NCBI GenBank assembly: GCA_046536535.1 | Contig: JAWDMO010000073.1 | Coordinates: forward strand, 1 to 6,340 | Direction: 5' to 3' | DNA: 6,340 nucleotides | Source of the DNA: Conexivisphaera sp046536535 | GTDB taxonomy: Archaea; Thermoproteota; Nitrososphaeria; Conexivisphaerales; Conexivisphaeraceae | In this document: positions 1 through 5,351 of the stretch, piece after piece | Layout of the letters: each line of letters begins with the position of its first letter | Numbering within the stretch: position 1 is the first letter of the stretch | Notes under the pieces: generated by a model | The model's database searches: none | The model's input: only the letters and a program-made list of their open reading frames with translations | What the model was told of the DNA's origin: nothing | Made by a program: the position numbers and the translations under genes

Positions 1-1324
1 CCTCGTCGACGCGAAGGCCCCTGGCCTCCAGGGTCCTCCTGACCCTGTCCAGGGACTTCCGGGTGCCCACCAGCGCGCCGCAGACCCTGCAGTAGACGTT
101 CGAGTCCTCCGCGAGGACCCTGGGCTCGAGGGACCTCGGCTCGGCCAGCGAGATCGCCGAGCGCCTGGCGCCGCCTTCGTAACTGAACTCGGGGCACACG
201 CTGACGCAGACGCCGCAGCCCACGCACGCGCGCGGGTCAAAGGTCAGCCGCGTGCGGCCCGACTCCCTTTCCCTCTCGATCTTCAGCGCGGCCGTGGGGC
301 ACCACTTGGCGCAGTTCTCGCACAGCGTACATGCATCGCCGTCGACCAGCGCCTCCCTCGCCCCGAGGATCGCGGCGTTTCCCGCGTCGAGGAGCGACCT
401 CAGGATCTGAGATCTCCTGTACGAGAGCTGCGCCGATATCTGGGGCTCACCCGAGGGTTTCTGCGAAACCTGCACCGCCGCCCCCTGGCTGAAGGCGAAC
501 CCGCCGTAGAGCTTCCCGAGGGCCTCGACCGTGGACCTGACGGCCGAGAGATCCTGAGAGAGCGGACATCCGGGATCCGGACAGTGCACCGTGACCGCGC
601 CGTCCGCCCTCAGCGACAGCAGGTCGATCGCGCCCAGCTCCCCGACGCACGGTATCTTCAGGGACTCGCCCCCGTGTTTGAAGCATGAGACGACTTTGTC
701 GCCCTTCACCCTCCCGGCGTTGACGAACGATGAATCCGGGTAGTTCGGCATCTGGATGGCGCCCATGGGGCACGCGGCGGCGCACAGGCCGCAGTTCACG
801 CACTTTTCGCCGTCGATTTGAACCCCGCGCCTGCCCTCTCTATCTATCCTGAGCGCATCGTGCGGGCAGGACCTCTCGCATACATCGCACACCCTGTAGA
901 GATCTCCGCACGCCTCCCCGATGTACACCGGGCGATCTGATCTGCTCCGATATGCGGAGATCTTCCCGGTCATCAACTCCCTGCGGGTGTACTCGACGCT
1001 CTCCTCGGTGACGGATGCCCTGTCGGCAACCCATGCCGCCTGGAGGGCTGCGACGGCGGCGTCGAGCGTCGAGGGGCTCCATCTGTAGTCCACCACCTGT
1101 ACGAGGAGCGGATTCAGCCCCGCCCTCAGCGCGGCCTCCCTGTAAATCCTGAGGTGCGGTTGATCGTATATCCCCCTTATGACCACGGCCTTCTTTCCCC
1201 TTAACCTGTCCGACAGCACTACTGGATCGCACGTCTCCTCGCCGCCCCTTCTGTGCTCGCAGAAGTGATCCACCACGTCGACGTTGAATTTGAGGAATAC
1301 CGCGCCGGATCCGGTTTCGCTCAA
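1..1324 (-). CDS. HdrA/MvhD-like multi-cluster [4Fe-4S] protein (partial, C-terminus beyond left edge)
   Basis: A predicted cytoplasmic electron-transfer protein; 441 codons are visible and the frame runs open off the window edge. Residues about 44-120 (AVVIRGIYDQPH, then AALRAGLNPLLVQVVDYR) resemble the HdrA segment that usually reads 'ACTPRTHE...AGLNPYLFE.ANIRE'. No GxGxxG dinucleotide-binding motif is visible in the 441 codons. A first ferredoxin pair follows, with Cys146/149/153 plus Cys139, and Cys175/178/181/185. Residues 205-260 carry Cys214, Cys226, Cys248 and Cys253 in an arrangement like the MvhD/hydrogenase delta-subunit [2Fe-2S] domain. A second ferredoxin pair has Cys332/335/338/342 and Cys367/370/373/377. 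Cys412 and Cys415 (YCRVCG) may open a zinc or rubredoxin-like ribbon that continues outside the window. In the first motif the expected leading Cys (residue 143) is Tyr. I chose the TTG start at 1324 because the in-frame ATG at 1348 lies inside the TATA box and 1324 is about 26 nt downstream of it. No signal peptide or membrane segment is seen. The substrate or partner is unknown; electron transfer for a bifurcating or hydroxylase system is inference. Confidence 0.8.
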   Translation of the reverse strand, partial: MSETGSGAVFLKFNVDVVDHFCEHRRGGEETCDPVVLSDRLRGKKAVVIRGIYDQPHLRIYREAALRAGLNPLLVQVVDYRWSPSTLDAAVAALQAAWVADRASVTEESVEYTRRELMTGKISAYRSRSDRPVYIGEACGDLYRVCDVCERSCPHDALRIDREGRRGVQIDGEKCVNCGLCAAACPMGAIQMPNYPDSSFVNAGRVKGDKVVSCFKHGGESLKIPCVGELGAIDLLSLRADGAVTVHCPDPGCPLSQDLSAVRSTVEALGKLYGGFAFSQGAAVQVSQKPSGEPQISAQLSYRRSQILRSLLDAGNAAILGAREALVDGDACTLCENCAKWCPTAALKIERERESGRTRLTFDPRACVGCGVCVSVCPEFSYEGGARRSAISLAEPRSLEPRVLAEDSNVYCRVCGALVGTRKSLDRVRRTLEARGLRVDE

Positions 1325-1346
1325 TATTGCCCGGCGCCGCGGCGCC

Positions 1347-1362
1347 ATATAAAATGCTTTCC
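1347..1362 (-). promoter_or_regulatory. BRE/TATA promoter of the multi-cluster Fe-S gene
   Basis: Read on the minus strand, this is GGAAAGC followed by ATTTTATAT: a purine-rich BRE directly upstream of an archaeal TATA element. The TATA centre (about 1350) is 26 nt upstream of the TTG at 1324, the normal TATA-to-transcription-start distance in archaea. The mRNA is therefore predicted to be leaderless, starting at or next to the TTG. The promoter makes this gene transcriptionally separate from the molybdenum-hydroxylase operon upstream. This is an inference from sequence only. Confidence 0.6.
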
Positions 1363-1397
1363 ATGTTTACCGGTGCTCAGTTTCATTAAGCTGACCT

Positions 1398-1407
1398 ATC
1401 TATAGAT
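1398..1407. promoter_or_regulatory. Perfect 10-bp palindrome upstream of the Fe-S gene promoter (possible operator)
   Basis: ATCTATAGAT is self-complementary and lies about 50 bp upstream of the TATA centre of the downstream gene. That position would suit an activator or a winged-helix regulator. A single 10-bp AT-rich palindrome can easily occur by chance, so the regulatory role is speculative. Confidence 0.25.
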
Positions 1408-1475
1408 CATGTACTTAGAAATCGAGTAGTCCTCCGCCCCCCAAACCCCCTAGTAAGACGATCGAACGGTCAGTA

Positions 1476-1491
1476 CCGGCAATAATGCTGG
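1476..1491. repeat. Small imperfect hairpin 35 nt past the operon stop codon
   Basis: CCGGCA-ATAA-TGCTGG forms a 6-bp stem with a 4-nt loop. On the minus-strand transcript one pair becomes an A-C mismatch; on the plus strand it would be a G-U wobble. No U-tract follows, so it does not qualify as an intrinsic terminator. It may slightly stabilise the 3' end of the operon mRNA or mean nothing. Confidence 0.25.
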
Positions 1492-1525
1492 CTATGGTTC
1501 ATTTTTAATAATGTGATTTCTGGGT

Positions 1526-3883
1526 CTACGATGAAGCGCGAGGTCTGTCGCCGTCGCCGCCTTTCCCGGTCGAAGTCCCCGTCAGGATCGCCTCGGGCGT
1601 CATGGGCAGCCGGTTCAGGCCCGCGCCGATCGCATCCATTATCGCGTTTCTTATGGCGGGCGCGGGAAGCTCGACCGGGGACTCTGAGACATCCTTCGCG
1701 CCGAACGGACCCATGGATCCGGGCCTCTCCACGATGAAGGTATGTATATCCGGTACGTCCATGGAGGTGGGCACGTAGTACCCGGCGAGCGGCGGATTCA
1801 CGATGCGCCCATCCCGGCGCACCAGCTCCTCCATGGTGGCGTATCCGAGGCCCCGTATCGATCCGCCCTCTATCCATACCCTCAGCCCGGCCGGGTTTAT
1901 CGCCCTCCCGACGTCGATGGCTACGTAGTAATCCGTGACCCTGTAGACCCCCGTCTCCGTGTCCACCTCGACCTCCGCTACCGCCGCGCCGAATGTGTAC
2001 TGATGGTAGGGATCGCCATGCCCCGTCCCGGGATCCCACTCGCGCTTCGGGGCGGCGTAGTGGCCCACCTCCTCCATCTTCGTCCCCCGGTCGTATGCGG
2101 CCGCCACGAGCTCCTCCCAGGGGATGGTATTTGTGCCGCCCCCGGTGCAGAACGCGCGCCCATCGACTATGGCGACCGCCTCCGGGCGGCAGCCCAGGAT
2201 ATCGGCCGCGACCAGGTTCAGCCTTTTCCGGAGTACACGGGCCGCTCCGCGGGCAGCCATCCCGCACATCGTCGTGATTCCCGATTCGCCGGAGGGGCCC
2301 ATGAGCCCGTGCGCCGACGTATCCGGCATGTCCGCGGCGAAGTATCCGGGCGGAGCGCCGAGCACGCCCGCGGCGATCTGAATTATCCCCATGATCGAGC
2401 CGGTGCCCGTATCCGCGAGGCCCGTCCCCAGATGAATGCGACCATCCCTCCCTATGATTATGCGCACAACCGCGTAGTCATCGCCCTCCGACCCCACCGG
2501 GTTACCGTGATACACTATGGCCATGCCGATCCCCCTCCTGTAGCGGGCCGCGCCCCGTCCGGAGCGCGCGGCGCGCTTGGCTCCGTAGTCGCTCGCGCCC
2601 ACGACGGCATCCACGCAGTCGGGGAGCCCGCAGCTGGCGTCCATCGCCTGCCCGGTTACCGTCCTGGAACCGGGCCTCAACATGTTCCTGAGCCTGAGCT
2701 CCAGGGGGTCCATCCCCAGCCTTCCGGCTATCTCGTCCACGTGCGCCTCGACCGCGAACGACGCCTGCGGAACCCCGAGGCCCCACGTGAATCCCACCGC
2801 GTTATTCGTATGGACGGCATAGCCCTCGATGTCGACGTTCGGTATATCGTAGGCGCCGGCCGCGTGGAGCGCCGCCCTGAGGATCAGGGGTTCAATCGGG
2901 GGTGTGTAAGGCCCCGCGTCCAGATATAGTCTGATCTCCGATGCGAGGAACCTGCCATCGCTACTGACGCCAGTCCTGTGCGTTATCACAGCGGGCAGCC
3001 CCGCCGGGCCCATCGCCGCGGCATCCGACCGATCCAGGGAACAGATGGCGGGCCGGCCGGTCTTGGCCGCCGCCAGCGCCGCGAGCGCAACCGCGTCCAT
3101 GGAAATACCGTCCGGCACGGGGCCGCCGCCCGTCGGCACCGTCACCCTCACAATGCCCGGCTGCACCCCGAGCATCATTGCCACCGATTCGCGGGCCGCG
3201 TACGGGTTCCGGAGCCGGCCGATCAGCGTGATCACCCCCTCGCCCGGCACGGCGATCCCGACCTGCGGCTCCACGGAGCCCGGGTCGTGTGCCTGGGTCC
3301 TGTAGGTGCCCTCGACCGTCAGGTCGGCCTCGCGGAATCCGAGCGCCGCATCCCCCCGCCTCACGGCCGCGCGCCCGGCGACGTTGCCTCCATCGCGCAC
3401 GTCGGGCGCCCCGGGCATCAGCGCCTCAAGTGGATCGAGGACCGCGGGGAGCGGTGCGTAGTCCACGGTCACGTTCCCCGCGGCGTCCTCCGCCGCGGAG
3501 GGCCGCTCGGCCACGACCGCGGCGACCACGTCGCCCGTGGACCTCACGATGCCGTTTGCCAGCAGCGGCCTATCCGGAATCAGCGCGCTCGACGCGTTGA
3601 CGCCCGGCACGTCCGTATGAGTCAGGACGGCCAGGACTCCGGGGATGGAGAAAGCCGCGGATGACCCTATTCCGAGTATCCTGGCGTGCGAATGCGCGGA
3701 GCGCACGATCTTCACGTGGACCGCGCCGTTCGGCACCAGGTCGCCCGCGTATACTGCGCGCCCGAACACCTTGTCGAGCGAGTCCAGCGGGGCTATGTCC
3801 TCCCCGACGTAGAGCAGCTCGCCCCTCCCGGCTTTCCGCTCGAGCTCGGATATCAGCTCAGAGGCGGCATCGGCCGCGTCCAT
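1526..3883 (-). CDS. Molybdenum-hydroxylase-family large subunit (CoxL/XdhA-like) with degenerate cofactor motifs
   Basis: 785 residues, the usual length of a single large subunit of the xanthine oxidase family, which hydroxylates carbon substrates at a molybdopterin centre. Residues 35-150 match the N-terminal a/b hammerhead domain (KVFGRAVYAGDL). Residues 185 to about 750 match the two cofactor-binding domains, including VEP (204-206), GVPQ (370-373), DPLELRLRN (392-400) and IDVGRAINP (656-664). GAKDVSES places the catalytic-type Glu at 734, and Arg336 aligns with bovine xanthine oxidase Arg880. Several cofactor contacts are replaced: TQxP reads LRNP (224-227), GGGFGGK reads GGGPVPD (252-258), RGFG reads WGLG (367-370) and GQG reads GTG (493-495). 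The CO dehydrogenase loops AYxCSFR and AYRGAGR are absent, so the substrate is not CO by this criterion and remains unknown. The ATG abuts the previous stop (TAGATG), with AGGGGGT 8 nt upstream. A hydrophilic Gly/Ser/Arg tail closes the protein. The frame is intact, so it is not an obvious pseudogene. Confidence 0.88.
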   Translation of the reverse strand: MDAADAASELISELERKAGRGELLYVGEDIAPLDSLDKVFGRAVYAGDLVPNGAVHVKIVRSAHSHARILGIGSSAAFSIPGVLAVLTHTDVPGVNASSALIPDRPLLANGIVRSTGDVVAAVVAERPSAAEDAAGNVTVDYAPLPAVLDPLEALMPGAPDVRDGGNVAGRAAVRRGDAALGFREADLTVEGTYRTQAHDPGSVEPQVGIAVPGEGVITLIGRLRNPYAARESVAMMLGVQPGIVRVTVPTGGGPVPDGISMDAVALAALAAAKTGRPAICSLDRSDAAAMGPAGLPAVITHRTGVSSDGRFLASEIRLYLDAGPYTPPIEPLILRAALHAAGAYDIPNVDIEGYAVHTNNAVGFTWGLGVPQASFAVEAHVDEIAGRLGMDPLELRLRNMLRPGSRTVTGQAMDASCGLPDCVDAVVGASDYGAKRAARSGRGAARYRRGIGMAIVYHGNPVGSEGDDYAVVRIIIGRDGRIHLGTGLADTGTGSIMGIIQIAAGVLGAPPGYFAADMPDTSAHGLMGPSGESGITTMCGMAARGAARVLRKRLNLVAADILGCRPEAVAIVDGRAFCTGGGTNTIPWEELVAAAYDRGTKMEEVGHYAAPKREWDPGTGHGDPYHQYTFGAAVAEVEVDTETGVYRVTDYYVAIDVGRAINPAGLRVWIEGGSIRGLGYATMEELVRRDGRIVNPPLAGYYVPTSMDVPDIHTFIVERPGSMGPFGAKDVSESPVELPAPAIRNAIMDAIGAGLNRLPMTPEAILTGTSTGKGGDGDRPRASS

Positions 3884-4360
3884 CTACTTCGACCCCCTCA
3901 TCTCCTTCGATGCCCTGCGGATGGCCCTCATCACGCTGTAGTAGCCGGTGCACCTGCAGATGACCCCCGATATAGCGTCCCTTATCTCGTCGTCGCTCGG
4001 GTCCGGATTCCCGTCCAGCAGCGCCTTAGCCGACAGCAGCATCGCGGGGGTGCAGTAGCCGCACCGGACCGCCCCCTCGTCCACGAACGACCTCTGCAGC
4101 GGGTGCACGCCGCCGTCCTTTGACAGCCCCTCCACCGTCAGCACGTCGGAGCCGTCGGCCTGGATCGTCAGCATCAGGCATGAGAGCACCGGGCGGCCGT
4201 TCAGGAGCACGGTGCAGGATCCACAGTCCCCCGTTCCACAGCCCTCCCTAACGCTCCTGAGCCCAAGCCTCCCCCTCAGCGTGTCCAGGAGCCGTTCGTC
4301 CGGCTCCACGTAGAACGACATATCCTCGCCGTTCACCCGCAGGTTCACCAGGTGCGGCAT
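3884..4360 (-). CDS. [2Fe-2S] small subunit of a molybdenum-hydroxylase complex (CoxS/XdhC-type)
   Basis: 158 residues, the normal size for this family. It carries electrons from the large subunit to the FAD subunit through two [2Fe-2S] clusters. The N-terminal plant-ferredoxin cluster is complete: Cys41, Cys46, Cys49 and Cys61 (C-x4-C-x2-C-x11-C). The C-terminal helical-domain cluster is also complete: Cys100, Cys103, Cys135 and Cys137 (C-x2-C-x31-C-x-C, ending CRCTGY). No twin-arginine or other signal is present, so it is cytoplasmic. The start is taken as ATG at 4360, which overlaps the preceding TGA as TGATG and sits 7 nt from a G-rich ribosome site. A GTG one codon earlier (4363) is possible but has poorer spacing. 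The stop abuts the large-subunit ATG. Both clusters being perfect contrasts with the degraded cofactor motifs of the large subunit. Family assignment is secure; the physiological substrate is not known. Confidence 0.95.
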   Translation of the reverse strand: MPHLVNLRVNGEDMSFYVEPDERLLDTLRGRLGLRSVREGCGTGDCGSCTVLLNGRPVLSCLMLTIQADGSDVLTVEGLSKDGGVHPLQRSFVDEGAVRCGYCTPAMLLSAKALLDGNPDPSDDEIRDAISGVICRCTGYYSVMRAIRRASKEMRGSK

Positions 4361-5226
4361 CACGCGGCACCCCCCGCGATCTCCTCCGCGGAGCGCCTGA
4401 GCAGCCCGGCGATTATCGATTTCACGGCCATCCTCCTGTAGGAGGCGGAGGCCATGAAGTCGTCCCCGGGTTTGAGCTCCCCATCGAGGGCCGACATCGC
4501 GTTCGACAGCGATTCGTCGGTGAACTTCCTGCCCCTCAGCTCGGATTCCGCGGCCTTGGCCCTTCCGGGGACCCCCGGGCCGATCGCGTTCGTGGCTATG
4601 CGGACGTCGACGACGCGACCCGAAGATGGATCCATCTCCATGTAGACGGCCGCGTTGACCACCGCCGGGCAGTTCGAGGCCCTCCTGCCGATCTTCTCGA
4701 ACGAGGTCCGGTGATCCCCGCGCGGCATCTCCACGAAGATCTCTGACAGCAGTTCTCCGGGCCTCAGCTCCAGCCCGCCGGCCCTGTAGAGCTTCCCCAG
4801 CTTCACCACGCGTTCCCCGCGCCTGCCCCTCAGCTTGACCCTCGCGTCGAGCGCCTCGAACACAGTTATCAGGTCGGCGTGGACGCTCGCGGTGGCCAAG
4901 TTGCCGCCGACGGTGGCCATCTCCCTGATCTGCGGGGAGCCAAACTTCGATGCCGCTGCGCGCAGCGACTCCATGCCGCCCGGGATCTTCGCCCTCATCA
5001 GGTCGGAGATCGTGGCAAGCGCGCCGATCCTCAGGTAATCGCCGTCCACGGCCACATATCCCATGTCCCCGCGGAGCCCTGAGAGGTCCACGAGCACGCT
5101 CGGCCTCACCATCCTGAGATGGATCCTGGGCATCAGATAGGTGCCGCCGGCCACCGGGATCCCGCCGCCCTCGACCGCGTCCACGGCCTCATCTATGCCC
5201 GAGGGCCTGACGACGTCGAACTCCAA
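4360..5226 (-). CDS. FAD-binding middle subunit of a molybdenum-hydroxylase complex (CoxM-type)
   Basis: 288 residues from the chosen start, typical for the FAD subunit, which takes electrons from the [2Fe-2S] subunit and passes them to an external acceptor. It opens with the family's usual start, MEFDVVRPSGIDEAV. The first FAD-pyrophosphate loop is VAGGTYL (25-31) and the second is ATVGGN (104-109). The C-terminal CO-dehydrogenase-flavoprotein domain covers about 172-280 (FEKIGRR, CPAVVNAAV). No extra [4Fe-4S] loop of the 4-hydroxybenzoyl-CoA reductase type is apparent. The TTG at 5226 is preferred over the in-frame ATG at 5328. The longer start would add 34 unconserved residues and overlap the promoter of the divergent gene, whereas TTG lies about 28 nt downstream of a TATA box. 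It is the first gene of an M-S-L operon, and its stop overlaps the next start by one base. Confidence 0.93.
   Translation of the reverse strand: MEFDVVRPSGIDEAVDAVEGGGIPVAGGTYLMPRIHLRMVRPSVLVDLSGLRGDMGYVAVDGDYLRIGALATISDLMRAKIPGGMESLRAAASKFGSPQIREMATVGGNLATASVHADLITVFEALDARVKLRGRRGERVVKLGKLYRAGGLELRPGELLSEIFVEMPRGDHRTSFEKIGRRASNCPAVVNAAVYMEMDPSSGRVVDVRIATNAIGPGVPGRAKAAESELRGRKFTDESLSNAMSALDGELKPGDDFMASASYRRMAVKSIIAGLLRRSAEEIAGGAA
4368..4375 (-). promoter_or_regulatory. G-rich ribosome binding site that decides the small-subunit start
   Basis: On the minus strand, GGGGGGTG lies 7 nt before the ATG at 4360 and only 4 nt before the GTG at 4363, which favours the ATG. A similar AGGGGGT (3892-3898) precedes the large-subunit ATG by 8 nt. 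The internal genes of the operon thus appear to use a Shine-Dalgarno-like site, while the first gene has no leader. Confidence 0.5.
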
Positions 5227-5248
5227 CGCGATTCTAAATATACGCTTG

Positions 5249-5262
5249 GAGATAAAAGGCTG
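5249..5262 (-). promoter_or_regulatory. TATA-type promoter of the molybdenum-hydroxylase operon
   Basis: The minus strand reads CAGCCTTTTATCTC, with a TTTTATC element centred near 5254, 28 nt upstream of the TTG start at 5226. The spacing implies a leaderless mRNA. The BRE is weak. A second AT-rich stretch (5231-5242, TATATTTAGAAT on the minus strand) is only 5-16 nt from the TTG, too close to serve as TATA box for this start. Confidence 0.5.
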
Positions 5263-5269
5263 ACGGTCG

Positions 5270-5312
5270 CCGATCGCCCATCGGGTGGACGCCGTCATCC
5301 GATGCGCATTGG
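5270..5312. promoter_or_regulatory. CCGAT/ATCGG inverted repeats between divergent promoters (candidate operators)
   Basis: Two palindromic elements lie between the divergent promoters. CCGAT-CGCCC-ATCGG is a perfect 5-bp inverted repeat at 5270-5284. CCGATGCGCATTGG is a 14-bp near-palindrome with one mismatched pair at 5299-5312, and it ends one base before the BRE of cdc48. Their centres are about 28 bp apart. The shared half-sites and their position suggest a regulator binding site controlling one or both genes, but this is inference from symmetry alone. Confidence 0.35.
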
Positions 5313-5313
5313 G

Positions 5314-5325
5314 CGAAATTTTAAT
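5314..5325 (+). promoter_or_regulatory. BRE/TATA promoter of cdc48
   Basis: CGAAA (5314-5318, BRE) runs directly into TTTTAAT (5319-5325, TATA box). The TATA centre is about 30 nt upstream of the ATG at 5352. With the usual archaeal spacing the 5' leader would be only a few nucleotides, consistent with the absence of a Shine-Dalgarno sequence before this start (CTCCTGCCGT precedes it). Confidence 0.65.
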
Positions 5326-5351
5326 CAATTGCCACGTGCAACTCCTGCCGT

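Larger units (their letters stand above)
1325..1525. other. Non-coding spacer between the large-subunit gene and the Fe-S gene
   Basis: About 200 bp between two same-strand genes with no credible ORF, tRNA or other RNA gene on either strand. It is visibly more AT-rich than the flanking genes. It contains a weak hairpin just after the upstream stop codon (1476-1491), a run of C on the plus strand (1431-1450), a 10-bp palindrome (1398-1407) and the promoter of the downstream gene (1347-1362). No poly-T tract of the kind used for archaeal intrinsic termination is seen on the minus strand after the upstream stop, so how the operon ends is unclear. Confidence 0.6.

Noticed and set aside
840..1364. 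174-codon minus-strand frame overlapping the start of the Fe-S protein
   Set aside because: It is an off-frame reading of the same DNA, very rich in Arg and Gly; the true frame carries the ferredoxin motifs and continues through the region.
1476..1491. Intrinsic terminator after the operon
   Set aside because: The stem is short with a mismatch in the transcript sense, and no U-tract follows.
1325..1525. A tRNA, small RNA gene, insertion-sequence end or CRISPR repeat in the spacer
   Set aside because: No cloverleaf, no terminal inverted repeats with target duplication and no regularly spaced repeats were found by reading.
1742..2929. 395-codon open frame on the plus strand opposite the large subunit gene
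   Set aside because: It is antisense to a clearly conserved protein, rich in Arg, Pro, Gly and His as expected for a shadow frame in GC-rich DNA, with no recognisable domain and no promoter.
1526..3883. Calling the large subunit a carbon monoxide dehydrogenase
   Set aside because: Neither the AYxCSFR nor the AYRGAGR active-site loop is present; only the operon order resembles cox.
1526..3883. Calling the large subunit a pseudogene
   Set aside because: The frame is uninterrupted, the length is normal, fold motifs and the catalytic-type Glu are kept, and the partner subunits are intact.
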